Shown here piece after piece: positions 1-7,596 of a stretch of 39,405 nt of DNA. Both the position numbers and the translations under genes were made by a program. Source of the DNA: Bradyrhizobium sp. 1 (GTDB lineage: Bacteria > Pseudomonadota > Alphaproteobacteria > Rhizobiales > Xanthobacteraceae); contig NZ_JADPJH010000022.1 of assembly GCF_023073315.1 (NCBI RefSeq), positions 516,502 to 555,906 of the forward strand, read 5' to 3'. Position 1 is the first letter of the stretch; the number at the start of each line of letters is the position of its first letter. The notes beneath the pieces were generated by a model, which was not told where the DNA came from, ran no database searches, and worked only from the letters and a program-made list of their open reading frames with translations.

Positions 1-24
1 AGAGTATCAGACGGCCAACGAAGC

Positions 25-1671
25 CTACGCCACCGCCGCATCCGGCACACGCGCGGCTTCCATCGGCTGCTTGCCGCGGATCAGGTCCGAGGCACGATCC
101 GCGATCATCATGGTCGACGCATTCAAATTCGCCGAGATCATGCGCGGCATCACCGAGGCGTCGATGACGCGGAGGCCTTGCAATCCGTGGACGCGGAGCT
201 GGTCGTCCACCACCGCCCAGGTCGAATCCGCCGGGCCCATGCGGCAGGTGCAGCCGGGATGGAAGGTAGTGGTGCCGCGTTCGGTGGCTGCCGCCAGGAA
301 TTCGTCGTCGGTGTTGATGTTGGGCCCCGGAAAATCCTCGTAGGCGTAATAGGGCGAGAGCGGCGCGGACTTCAGGAGATTGCGCGCGAGCTTCATGCCG
401 CCGACGATGACGCGGCGGTCGAGTTCGGCGTCGAGATAGTTGGTCTGGATGATTGGCGGCGCGAACGGATCAGATGAGCGGATGCGGACGTAGCCGCGGC
501 TCTCCGGGCGCTGCTGCCAGGAGGCCACAGTCATGCCGGGCTCGTCCTCCAGCTGGCCCTGCACGCCTTCCTTGTAGGACGCCGGCGTGAAGGTGAGTTG
601 CAAGTCGGACGAGTCCGCGCTCTCGCCTGAATGCCAGAAGCAATAGACCATGGTCGGCGACAACGAGAGCAGGCCCTTGCGCGCGGTCGCCCATTTCAGC
701 GCCTCGATCCACAGCGAGACGCCGCGACGGAGCTCGTTGATGGTCTTGATGTCTTTGACACGTGCGACCGTGCGCGGGGCGTAGTGGTCCTGCAGGCCTT
801 CGCCGACCGGCAGCGCGTGACGCACTGCGATGCCGTGGGCGCCGAGCAGATCGGGCGAGCCGATGCCGGAGAGCTGAAGCAGCTGCGGCGAATTATAGGT
901 GCCGCCGGAGAGGATGACTTCCTTGTTGGCGCGCACCTCGACCGGTGTGCCGCCAGAACCGCCCTTCATGTAGCGCACGCCGACGGCGCGCTTGCCTTCG
1001 AAGATGATCTCGGTCGCGTGCGCATGCGTGTGCACATGCACGTTGGGCCGCTTCATCGCGGGCTTGAGGAACGCGGTCGAGCCGGAAACGCGCAGTCCCT
1101 TGTCGATGGTGCGCTGGCAGTAGGAGACGCCCTCTTGCTTGGCGCCGTTGTAGTCGGGGTTGCGGGGAATGCCGAGCGAGACCGCGCCTTCCATAAAAGC
1201 TTCGCACAGCGGATCGCGCCAGTTCATGGTGGTGACGGTCAGATTGCCGTCGCGGCCGCGATAAGTGTCCTCGCCCTCGCCGACACGCTTCTCGAGCCGC
1301 CGAAAGTAAGGCAGCACGTCGGCATAGCCCCAGCCTCGATTGCCCATCTGCGCCCAGGTGTCGAAATCCATGCGCTGGCCGCGGTTGTAGATGTGGCCAT
1401 TGATCGAGGACGAGCCGCCGAGCGTCTTGCCGCGCGGCGCGTAGATGCTGCGCCCGCCGGTCCAGGGCCCGACCTCCTGCTGGTAGGCCCAGTTGATGCT
1501 CTTCATGTGGAAGGTTTTTATGAAACCCGCCGGCAGATGAATGTAGGGGTGCCAGTCGCTGGGCCCCGCCTCCAGCACGCAGACGCTGGTGTTGGGATCT
1601 TCGCTCAGCCGGCTGGTGAGCACGCAACCGGCGGAGCCCGCGCCGACGATCACATAATCAAATCTGTCCAT
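25..1671 (-). CDS. GMC-family FAD oxidoreductase (choline dehydrogenase-like)
   Basis: Flavin-dependent oxidation of an alcohol to an aldehyde or ketone, probably cytoplasmic since no signal peptide is visible. The 548-aa length is normal for the family. Residues 4-30 hold the Rossmann FAD motif (VIVGAGSAG); residues 81-100 match GMC signature 1 (GKTLGGSSSING); the C-terminus carries the active-site His471 in FHPGCTCRMG and the NLNAST motif at about 515-520. It resembles BetA-type dehydrogenases, but the substrate cannot be read from sequence and no betaine aldehyde dehydrogenase or glycine-betaine transporter is adjacent. It lies 16 bp downstream of the acetyltransferase gene on the same strand, so co-transcription is likely. 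The family call is secure; choline as substrate is not. Confidence 0.92.
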   Translation of the reverse strand: MDRFDYVIVGAGSAGCVLTSRLSEDPNTSVCVLEAGPSDWHPYIHLPAGFIKTFHMKSINWAYQQEVGPWTGGRSIYAPRGKTLGGSSSINGHIYNRGQRMDFDTWAQMGNRGWGYADVLPYFRRLEKRVGEGEDTYRGRDGNLTVTTMNWRDPLCEAFMEGAVSLGIPRNPDYNGAKQEGVSYCQRTIDKGLRVSGSTAFLKPAMKRPNVHVHTHAHATEIIFEGKRAVGVRYMKGGSGGTPVEVRANKEVILSGGTYNSPQLLQLSGIGSPDLLGAHGIAVRHALPVGEGLQDHYAPRTVARVKDIKTINELRRGVSLWIEALKWATARKGLLSLSPTMVYCFWHSGESADSSDLQLTFTPASYKEGVQGQLEDEPGMTVASWQQRPESRGYVRIRSSDPFAPPIIQTNYLDAELDRRVIVGGMKLARNLLKSAPLSPYYAYEDFPGPNINTDDEFLAAATERGTTTFHPGCTCRMGPADSTWAVVDDQLRVHGLQGLRVIDASVMPRMISANLNASTMMIADRASDLIRGKQPMEAARVPDAAVA

Positions 1672-1687
1672 GGTGCCTCGGCCGCCT

Positions 1688-2281
1688 TTAGCGCGGCTTG
1701 TCGTTGAGTTGATATTCGAGATGCGTCTGCACCGTCGGCCATTCAGCAGCGGTGATGCTGTAGACCACGGTGTCGCGCAACGTGCCGTTCGGCGTGACCT
1801 GGTGGCTGCGCAGGATACCGTCCTGCTTGGCGCCGAGGCGCTCGATGGCGCGGCGGCTCTGGTGGTTGAAGAAATGCGTGCGGAATTCGACCGCGATGCA
1901 ATTCAGCGTCTCGAAGGCATGCCGGAGCAGCAACAGCTTGCACTGCGTGTTGAGGGGCCCGCGCTGCGCACCCTTGCCGTACCAGGTCGAACCGATCTCG
2001 ACGCGGCGATTGGCGGCGTCGATGTTCATGTAGGTGGTCATGCCGACGATCGTGCCGCCGGCATCGAACACGGTGAACGGCAGCATCGAGCCCGCGGTCT
2101 GCAAGCCGAGGCGGCGGTCGATCTCCTTGCCCATGTTCTCCGGCGCCGGAATCGCGGTGTACCAGAGTTTTGACAGCTCGCCGTCCTTGACGGCGTCCGT
2201 CAGCCCCTCGCGATGCTGATGCGACAGCGGCTCGAGACGGGCGTGCTGTCCGCGCAGGGTGATGGGATCAGGCCAGGGCAT
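1688..2281 (-). CDS. GNAT acetyltransferase, RimJ/RimL type
   Basis: Predicted acetyl-CoA-dependent N-acetyltransferase of 197 aa. The layout is typical of RimJ/RimL-like GNATs: a first strand with LRGQHARLEPLS at about 8-20, a central VGMTTYMNID strand near residues 78-88, an acetyl-CoA binding region around 100-125 (GKGAQRGPLN followed by a helix), and a C-terminal segment reading NHQSRRAIERLGAKQDG. The last two are the usual hallmarks of the subfamily. The acceptor (protein N-terminus or small molecule) is unknown. It is the first gene of a probable two-gene unit with the GMC oxidoreductase, with a palindromic repeat directly upstream. Confidence 0.9.
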   Translation of the reverse strand: MPWPDPITLRGQHARLEPLSHQHREGLTDAVKDGELSKLWYTAIPAPENMGKEIDRRLGLQTAGSMLPFTVFDAGGTIVGMTTYMNIDAANRRVEIGSTWYGKGAQRGPLNTQCKLLLLRHAFETLNCIAVEFRTHFFNHQSRRAIERLGAKQDGILRSHQVTPNGTLRDTVVYSITAAEWPTVQTHLEYQLNDKPR

Positions 2282-2298
2282 TTGAGACTCTCTCTTTT

Positions 2299-2372
2299 GT
2301 CATTGCGAGGAGCGATCGCTTCGCTTCCGCCGTCGCTCTGCGAGCTTTGGCGGACAAGTCGCTCGCAATGAC
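2299..2372. repeat. Intergenic palindromic repeat, AATGAC-type
   Basis: Perfect 11-bp inverted arms, GTCATTGCGAG at 2299-2309 and its complement at 2362-2372. They enclose smaller nested hairpins (ccgcc 2327-2331 with ggcgg 2349-2353; gctc 2335-2338 with gagc 2342-2345). The 15-base start of the left arm recurs in opposite orientation at 39236-39250. This looks like a dispersed bacterial intergenic repeat. It fills the gap between the lactonase stop and the acetyltransferase start and may also act as a transcriptional barrier. Confidence 0.75.
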
Positions 2373-2387
2373 GGTCACTAGCACCGT

Positions 2388-3314
2388 TTACTTGTTTAGG
2401 AAATTGAGAGGCAAACCGCCGCGCGGCCAGTCCATGGCGATCAGCTCGCCCTTGCCAGACAGCGTGATGTAGGCGGTCTTGAGTTCGGGGCCGCCGAAGG
2501 CGATGTTGGTGGTGACGCGGTCGCCGGTCTGGACCTGCTCGACCAGGGTGCCGTCGGGCGCGATCACCGAGATGCAGCCGGACACGAGGGTCGCGACGCA
2601 GACATTGCCGTTCGCCTCCACCGCGAGCGAGTCGAACATCTGGTAGCCGCCCAGGCCGCAGATCGGCTTGCCCCGCTCGCCGCGATAGATCACCTCGCGC
2701 GGCTTGAGCGTGCCGGGCGCCGAGAGCTCATAGGCCCAGAGCCGTCCCGTCGGCGTTTCCGCGATGTAGACAATGTTCTCGTCCGGCGACAGACCGATGC
2801 CGTTGGCCGGCAATATGCCGTGCACGACTTCGACGATCTCCTTCATACCGGGCTTGAGGTAATACATGCCGCCGACATCCATCTCGCGGGGGCGGCGCTT
2901 GCCGAGATCGGAGAACCACAGGCCGCCATGCTTGTCGAACACCAGATCGTTCGGCCCGCGCAAATCGTGCTCGCCGCATTTCGTGACGACGGTTTCGATC
3001 TTGCCGGATTGCAGGTCGATGCGTTGGATCGAGCCGCCGAGATAATCGTCCGGCTGCGGCCCCGGCATGATCATCTGGCCGGTTGGGATCCAGGAGAAGC
3101 CGCCATTGTTGCAGATGTAGATCTTGCCGTCGGGGCCCAGCGCGGCGCCATTCGGGCCGCCCGGCACCTTGGCGACGATCTCCTTCCGCCCGTCGGGATA
3201 AACCCGGGTCAATCGCTGGCCGCGGATCTCCACCAGCACGACCGAGCCGTCCGGCATCACCACCGGCCCTTCGGGAAATTCGAGGTCGGTGGCGAGAACG
3301 CGGACGTTGGACAT
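2388..3314 (-). CDS. SMP-30/gluconolactonase/LRE family protein
   Basis: Six-bladed beta-propeller of 308 aa in the SMP-30 family. Family members are metal-dependent lactonases, typically opening sugar lactones. Diagnostic features are the N-terminal EFPEGPVV segment (metal-ligand Glu), GPNGAALGPDGKIYICNNGG in the first third, RGPNDLVFD in the middle and LSPDENIVYIAET later, all matching the Glu/Asn/Asp metal-site pattern. I chose the ATG at 3314 rather than the longer in-frame ATG at 3422. A GGGAGGG ribosome site precedes 3314 and the family homology begins there; the 36 extra residues look like translated leader. No sugar transporter or dehydrogenase is adjacent, so the substrate is unknown. 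Confidence 0.88.
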   Translation of the reverse strand: MSNVRVLATDLEFPEGPVVMPDGSVVLVEIRGQRLTRVYPDGRKEIVAKVPGGPNGAALGPDGKIYICNNGGFSWIPTGQMIMPGPQPDDYLGGSIQRIDLQSGKIETVVTKCGEHDLRGPNDLVFDKHGGLWFSDLGKRRPREMDVGGMYYLKPGMKEIVEVVHGILPANGIGLSPDENIVYIAETPTGRLWAYELSAPGTLKPREVIYRGERGKPICGLGGYQMFDSLAVEANGNVCVATLVSGCISVIAPDGTLVEQVQTGDRVTTNIAFGGPELKTAYITLSGKGELIAMDWPRGGLPLNFLNK

Positions 3315-3446
3315 GTGAGACCCTCCCGGCTGCTTGTTATGGCTTGCACGGGATGTCCGGCACGGGCCCCACACGCAAGATTGCCCGTGGTTATGACAAA
3401 GTAGGTCCGCCTTGCCAAGCAAGCGGGCGCAATGCTGCGTTGCGCG

Positions 3447-4292
3447 TTATTCCTTCACCGGCACCCAGATTTCGAAGCCGCCATTGCCGGTTGCGGGATC
3501 GAACTTTTCGTCGTAGCGCTCGAAGCTCGGCGCATCCGCAGCCTTCAGGCCGGACGCCGGCAGCCATTGATTCCAGATCGTGTTCACGGTGCGCCGGATC
3601 GAGGCGACGTGGTCGGTATGGGTGAACACCGCATAGCGCTGCTCGGGGATGCGGATGCGGCCGAAGCCGCGCGGCAGCTCAGAGAAATCGGCGACCTCCA
3701 CCCCGGCAATGTAGTCGAAATTGCCGGCATCGTCGCCGTTGCAGCAGACGCCATAGGCGACTTGATTTTTTCCTTGGCCGGCGCGTGTCGGAATGTCGGC
3801 GACCTCCTGGTGGAAGCGGTGCCACAAGCTCGGAATGATGGCACCATTGTCGCAGGAGATGCGCTCAGCGATGCCTGCGATGAGGAAGGCCTTTGCGGTC
3901 TCGAAACGCGGCGGGGCGAGAGTATCGAGCATCGTGGAATCCATGAGGATGGGCTCCTGAAGCTTGAGATGGCTGGTGCATGTCGCGGCCCGCACCGCTT
4001 CGGGTGTCACACCGAACTGGTCGCGGAACGCGCGGGTGAATGCTTCGTGCGAGCCGTAGTCCGCCTCGAGTGCCAGCGACAGGATGTCGGGCGCGCCTTT
4101 CGCGAGGCTGCGTGCCGCTTCGGTCAATCGACGTGCGCGCACGTAACGTATCACCGGCAGGCCGGCGGCTGCGGCAAACGCGCGCACGAGATGGAACCGC
4201 GACACACCCGAGATCGCAGCGATCTCGTCGAGCGTCATCGGCTCCGCCAGATGGCTCTCGATATACCAGAGCGCGCCCTGGGCTGGGTTCAT
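3447..4292 (-). CDS. AraC-family regulator with GyrI-like effector-binding domain
   Basis: Transcription regulator of 281 aa. Residues 1-105 are an AraC-type DNA-binding domain with two helix-turn-helix units (MTLDEIAAISGVSRFHLVRAF, then ILSLALEADYGSHEAFTRAFRDQFG, the classic second-HTH signature). Residues 125-281 resemble the GyrI/Rob effector-binding fold, ending in the typical GGFEIWVPVKE strand. This N-HTH/C-GyrI order is that of Rob-like regulators, which respond to hydrophobic or drug-like ligands. The open frame continues upstream to 4958, but the domain begins at the ATG at 4292, so the extension is rejected. The target genes are unknown; autoregulation is plausible but I see no clear site. 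Confidence 0.88.
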   Translation of the reverse strand: MNPAQGALWYIESHLAEPMTLDEIAAISGVSRFHLVRAFAAAAGLPVIRYVRARRLTEAARSLAKGAPDILSLALEADYGSHEAFTRAFRDQFGVTPEAVRAATCTSHLKLQEPILMDSTMLDTLAPPRFETAKAFLIAGIAERISCDNGAIIPSLWHRFHQEVADIPTRAGQGKNQVAYGVCCNGDDAGNFDYIAGVEVADFSELPRGFGRIRIPEQRYAVFTHTDHVASIRRTVNTIWNQWLPASGLKAADAPSFERYDEKFDPATGNGGFEIWVPVKE

Positions 4293-4366
4293 AATGGTCC
4301 TCGTTCGAAGCAGGACCGGTTTAGGCGATGGCGAGACGCCGCGCTTGATCGGCGTTGCGGTCGGCC

Positions 4367-4720
4367 CTACTTGTCCTTCGCGTCCTTCGGCGGCGGCGCG
4401 TCCTGCTTCTTCTTCACATCCTCCGCGATCTTCGTCTGCGCGGTCTGGAGATCGCCGAGCGTCTTTTGCAGGCCAGCCATTGTCGTCTTCAGCGCGTCGA
4501 TCTGACGAGCCGCGGCATCCAGCTTCTGCTGGTGGTCGAGGTTCAGCTTGGTGATCGTCTTTTGCAGGAAGTCGACATTGCTCTGCAGGCAGCTCGTGCG
4601 GCGCTCCATGGTCTTCTCGACGGTGCAGATCTCGATGCCGGGCACGTCCTGCGCGCGGACCGGCGCCTGCGCGGCGAGCAGCAACATCAAGACACAACCG
4701 CCGGCGCTTCGAAACGGCAT
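4367..4720 (-). CDS. Small secreted coiled-coil protein, function unknown
   Basis: 117 aa. An N-terminal signal peptide (hydrophobic run GCVLMLLLAAQ, likely cleavage after VRA near residue 23) is followed by CTVEKTMERRTSCLQSNVDFLQK and a long heptad-like helix to about residue 105. It ends in a charged proline/lysine tail (PPPKDAKDK). Two cysteines at about 32 and 43 could form a disulfide. Probably periplasmic. No family is recognised, and nothing in the sequence points to a catalytic site. It lies 74 bp upstream of the AraC regulator gene and may be expressed with it. Confidence 0.7.
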   Translation of the reverse strand: MPFRSAGGCVLMLLLAAQAPVRAQDVPGIEICTVEKTMERRTSCLQSNVDFLQKTITKLNLDHQQKLDAAARQIDALKTTMAGLQKTLGDLQTAQTKIAEDVKKKQDAPPPKDAKDK

Positions 4721-4744
4721 GCAGGTTCCTCACCAAATCAATCA

Positions 4745-4773
4745 CAGCAATGTGCGCTGTTTGCGCACAGCTG
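4745..4773. promoter_or_regulatory. Inverted repeat between divergent small genes
   Basis: TGTGCGC (4751-4757) and GCGCACA (4763-4769) form a perfect 7-bp inverted repeat with a 5-nt spacer, extended by cagc/gctg outer arms (4745-4748, 4770-4773) after a 2-nt bulge. It lies in the shared upstream region of the secreted coiled-coil gene (start 4720, minus) and the 74-aa gene (start 4904, plus). A regulator site or RNA hairpin are both possible; no regulator is identified. Confidence 0.35.
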
Positions 4774-4903
4774 CCAAAGGCTACCACACTCGTACCGCAT
4801 TCTCGCGTTGAGCTTGGCCTGTTCCCTCGGACGGGGAACGATGATCCGCATGCGGGAGAAATGGGCGCTCTTTCCGCGGCTTTGTTTAGGGGAGATTTTT
4901 GCA

Positions 4904-5128
4904 ATGGCAACGCGCGATAGACGTCTGGCGGAATTCGATGGCGCCGGAGAGCCGCCACCTGGCCTGCCGGTCGAAGTTTTGTGCGAGGACCACAGCGGAA
5001 CGTATCAACTGCCGTTCGCCTGCCGCTATGTCGGGGGACGCTGGCAGAACGATGCGGCCGGCGTCGCGGTGGAAGCGACCGTGATCGGCTGGCGCCTGCC
5101 GCGCCTGAAGCACACCAGCGTCGCCTGA
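4904..5128 (+). CDS. Small hypothetical protein (74 aa)
   Basis: A 74-aa soluble protein with no signal peptide or membrane segment. I chose the ATG at 4904 because AGGGGAG at 4888-4894 is a good ribosome site. An in-frame ATG at 4841, also behind a GGGGAA sequence, would add 21 residues. The chain has an N-terminal polar part (MATRDRRLAEFDG), a proline-rich turn (EPPPGLP) and a compact C-terminal half (CRYVGGRWQNDAAGV...VIGWRLPRLK) with two cysteines and three aromatic/Trp positions. No family is recognised. It may be a genus-level conserved small protein; function unknown. Confidence 0.6.
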   Translation: MATRDRRLAEFDGAGEPPPGLPVEVLCEDHSGTYQLPFACRYVGGRWQNDAAGVAVEATVIGWRLPRLKHTSVA

Positions 5129-5160
5129 GCTGGCGGCGGTTTCTGTCTCAAAATGCAACG

Positions 5161-5196
5161 GGGCCGCGCTCCGCCTTAACCTTGGGAACGCGGCCC
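5161..5196 (+). terminator. Candidate hairpin terminator after the 74-aa gene
   Basis: Perfect 8-bp stem GGGCCGCG (5161-5168) with CGCGGCCC (5189-5196), 20-nt loop, 33 bp after the stop codon. No T-tract follows, so intrinsic termination is uncertain. The rest of the 284-bp gap to 5412 shows no convincing gene. Confidence 0.35.
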
Positions 5197-5300
5197 GAAC
5201 GAATCACGTCCGAATCAGCGGAGTGGCCCTGTACGCAGTTGTTCACGGCTAGATGTCGGTGCGCCCCGTCTGGCCCGCACAACATCTACGAGACGGGCGG

Positions 5301-5323
5301 GCCGGCTCAGACTTGGAGCCGGC
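5301..5323. terminator. Hairpin in the convergent gap before the GST gene end
   Basis: Perfect 8-bp stem GCCGGCTC (5301-5308) with GAGCCGGC (5316-5323) and a 7-nt loop, between the convergent 74-aa and GST genes. It may serve as a bidirectional barrier. There is no T-run on either strand. Confidence 0.35.
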
Positions 5324-5412
5324 GTCAAAAGTTAACGGCGAAAAGGCACGGCTCTCACCGCCGCCCCAGGCGATCCCCGCCCCCGAAACAGGCAGGGCGG
5401 AGGCAGACCTGC

Positions 5413-6069
5413 CTAATATTCGACCTCGAGCTCCTCGATCTCGGCCGGCTCGTCCTTGGCCGCCGCGACCCATTCCTTCATCTCGGGCATGGCCATGATG
5501 GTATCGGCATAGGCCTGCAGCCGCGGCTCGAGCTTGACGTTGTAGGTCACGAAGCGCGTGACCACGGGCGCGTACATCGCGTCCGCCATGGTGCGCTTCT
5601 CGCCGAACAGGAAGGGACCGCCCGACTTCTCCAGGCAGTCGCTCCAGATCGCCCAGATGCGGTCGATGTCGGCCTGCGCCCGCGACCAGATCTTGAAGCC
5701 GGGAAAATGCCCCTTCAGATTGACCGGCAGCGAGGCGCGCAGCGTGGTGAAGCCGGAATGGATTTCGCCGCAAATCGAGCGGCAATGCGCGCGCTGGACG
5801 CGGTCCGCAGGCAACAGGCCGGCGTCCGGCATCGCCTCGTTGAGATATTCGGCGATCGCCAGCGTATCCCAGACGGTGGCGCCGTCGTGCCGCAGGCATG
5901 GCACCAGGATCGATGACGATAGCAGCAGGATCTCCGCGCGCGCCGACGCGTCGTCGGGCGCGGTCACGAGCTCCTCGAAATCGAGCCCGGAAAACTTCGT
6001 CAGCAGCCAGCCACGCAGCGACCAGGACGAGTAGTTCTTGCTGCTGATGGTCAGTGTCGCCTTCGCCAT
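5413..6069 (-). CDS. Glutathione S-transferase
   Basis: 218-aa cytosolic GST-fold enzyme that conjugates or reduces substrates with glutathione. The N-terminal thioredoxin-like domain (about 1-80) begins with LTISSKNYSSWSLRGWLL, where Ser14/Ser15 are the candidate thiol-activating residues. The SILVPCLRHDG segment holds the cis-Pro equivalent (VP), and VWDTLAIAEYLNEAMP carries the usual glutathione gamma-Glu contact (D/S position). The C-terminal helical domain spans about 90-210, with the capping-box region FLFGEKRTMADAMYAPVVTRF. The substrate is unknown. It stands alone, convergent with the small plus-strand gene. Confidence 0.92.
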   Translation of the reverse strand: MAKATLTISSKNYSSWSLRGWLLTKFSGLDFEELVTAPDDASARAEILLLSSSILVPCLRHDGATVWDTLAIAEYLNEAMPDAGLLPADRVQRAHCRSICGEIHSGFTTLRASLPVNLKGHFPGFKIWSRAQADIDRIWAIWSDCLEKSGGPFLFGEKRTMADAMYAPVVTRFVTYNVKLEPRLQAYADTIMAMPEMKEWVAAAKDEPAEIEELEVEY

Positions 6070-6214
6070 ATGGCCATTCCCTCACGCCTGTGACTCGCAA
6101 TGGATTTTGCACCCGCCCGGCCCGCGGCGTGCCCATTACCTGTGCTTCCCTTGAAATGAGCAGCAAGCGACGTGCCAATTTTGAGGGCGATTTGACTCCG
6201 GTTTGGCTTCGATA

Positions 6215-6225
6215 TTGCATAGCAG
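6215..6225. promoter_or_regulatory. PhaR-like palindrome upstream of phaZ
   Basis: TTGC-ATA-GCAG at 6215-6225, one base from the CTGC-N3-GCAG palindrome described for the PHB-granule regulator PhaR in Rhodobacter/Paracoccus. It ends 24 bp before the phaZ ATG. A TTGACT element lies at 6192-6197, so the site would sit in or next to the core promoter. Candidate only: an 11-bp motif with one mismatch can arise by chance. Confidence 0.4.
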
Positions 6226-6249
6226 CACGGGACAGGTGGGCGTTTCAGA

Positions 6250-7473
6250 ATGATGTCGATGAATTATCAGGCCTTTCAGAACCACATGGATTTGACGGCG
6301 CCGTTTCGGGCGGGAGCCTCGTCCGCGCTCAAATTCCTCCATCTGGTGCCGCAGGGGACGTCGGATCAGGTGGTTGGCCGGCTCTCGGCCGCGCTGGAGA
6401 TGATCTCGCGCTCCACGCTCACCTATCATCGCCCGGCCTACGGCATCGACAGCGTCATGGTCGGAAATCGCGAGGTCGCGGTGACCGAGGAGATCGCCTA
6501 CGCCACCCCGTTCGGTTCGCTGCTGCATTTCAAGAAGGAAGGCGTGAGCGAGCAGCCGCGTATGCTGCTGGTGGCGCCGATGTCCGGTCACTTCGCCACG
6601 TTGCTGCGCGGCACCGCGAAGACGCTGCTCCAGGACCACGATGTCTACATCACCGACTGGCACAATCCGCGCGACATCCCCCGCAGTGAGGGTCGCTTCG
6701 GGCTCGAAGACTACACCGAGCACCTGATCGACTTCCTCGGACAGCTCGGCCCGCGCCCGCACATGGTCGCGATCTGCCAGCCGTCGGTCTCGGCGCTCGC
6801 GGCCGCCGCGATCATGTGCGAGGGCAATCATCCCTCGCGGCCGGCGACGCTGACGCTGATGGCGGGCCCGATCGACACCCGGATCCAGCCGACCAGGGTC
6901 AACGAGTTCGCCAAGAGCAAGCCGATCGACTGGTTCGAGAGCAACCTGATCAACTACGTGCCGGTGCAGTGCCGCGGCGCCTTGCGCAAAGTCTATCCGG
7001 GCTTCGTGCAGCTCACCGCCTTCGTCTCGATGAATCTCGAGCGCCACATCAAGCAGCACATGGATCTCGCCAACCACATCGCCAAGGGCGAGAAGGAGAA
7101 GGCGGCGAGCATCAAGACCTTCTACGACGAATATTTCGCCGTGATGGATTTGCCGGCCGAGTTCTACATCGAGACCGTGCGCGACGTGTTCCAGGAGCAC
7201 CTCTTGCCGCAGGGCAAGCTGGTGCATCGCGGCCGTCCGGTGAACACCAAGGCGGTCAGCCGCATGGGGTTGATGACGGTCGAGGGCGAGAAGGACGACA
7301 TCTGCTCGATCGGCCAAACGCTTGCAGCCCAGGACCTCTGCACCGGCGTGCGCGCCTATCGCCGCGTCCACCACATGCAGGCCGGCGTCGGCCATTACGG
7401 CGTGTTCTCCGGCAAGCGCTGGAACAACGAGATCTACCCGCTGCTGCGGGACTTCGTGCACGTCAATTCGTGA
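6250..7473 (+). CDS. phaZ: Intracellular polyhydroxyalkanoate (PHB) depolymerase
   Basis: Degrades native intracellular PHB granules to 3-hydroxybutyrate oligomers for re-use of stored carbon. The 407-aa alpha/beta-hydrolase matches the PhaZ (R. eutropha PhaZa1-type) family in length and motifs: MLLVAPMSGHFATLLRG at 105-121, the nucleophile Cys176 in AICQPSV in place of the usual lipase Ser, Asp349/350 in EGEKDDICSIGQT, and His382 in GVGHYGVFSGKRW near the C-terminus. Together these give the Cys-Asp-His triad. It has no signal peptide, as expected for a granule enzyme. AGGTGG at 6234-6239 supports the ATG at 6250; ATG 6253 and 6259 are alternatives. No synthase or phasin is adjacent. Confidence 0.95.
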   Translation: MMSMNYQAFQNHMDLTAPFRAGASSALKFLHLVPQGTSDQVVGRLSAALEMISRSTLTYHRPAYGIDSVMVGNREVAVTEEIAYATPFGSLLHFKKEGVSEQPRMLLVAPMSGHFATLLRGTAKTLLQDHDVYITDWHNPRDIPRSEGRFGLEDYTEHLIDFLGQLGPRPHMVAICQPSVSALAAAAIMCEGNHPSRPATLTLMAGPIDTRIQPTRVNEFAKSKPIDWFESNLINYVPVQCRGALRKVYPGFVQLTAFVSMNLERHIKQHMDLANHIAKGEKEKAASIKTFYDEYFAVMDLPAEFYIETVRDVFQEHLLPQGKLVHRGRPVNTKAVSRMGLMTVEGEKDDICSIGQTLAAQDLCTGVRAYRRVHHMQAGVGHYGVFSGKRWNNEIYPLLRDFVHVNS

Positions 7474-7484
7474 GGACGTCGCGC

Positions 7485-7504
7485 GTCACGGCGGGCGCCG
7501 TGAC
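7485..7504 (+). terminator. phaZ: Hairpin terminator after phaZ
   Basis: GTCACGGC (7485-7492) pairs with GCCGTGAC (7497-7504) with a 4-nt loop, starting 11 nt after the stop. The stem is stable but there is no T-tract, so this is a probable rather than proven terminator. Confidence 0.5.
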
Positions 7505-7596
7505 TGACAGCCGCAGACGACCTGAGGCACTGGACCGGCGCTTCAGCGAGAGCCGCGGCACATACAACCTTGTGAGGCGCCCCAACTTCTGAAAAT

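Noticed and set aside
2299..2372. Repeat considered as part of a CRISPR or att site
   Set aside because: Only one more partial copy, in inverted orientation at 39.2 kb; no spacers, no cas genes, no integrase or tRNA.
4293..4958. N-terminal extension of the AraC regulator frame
   Set aside because: The extra 222 residues overlap the secreted coiled-coil gene in another frame and show no domain; family homology starts at 4292.
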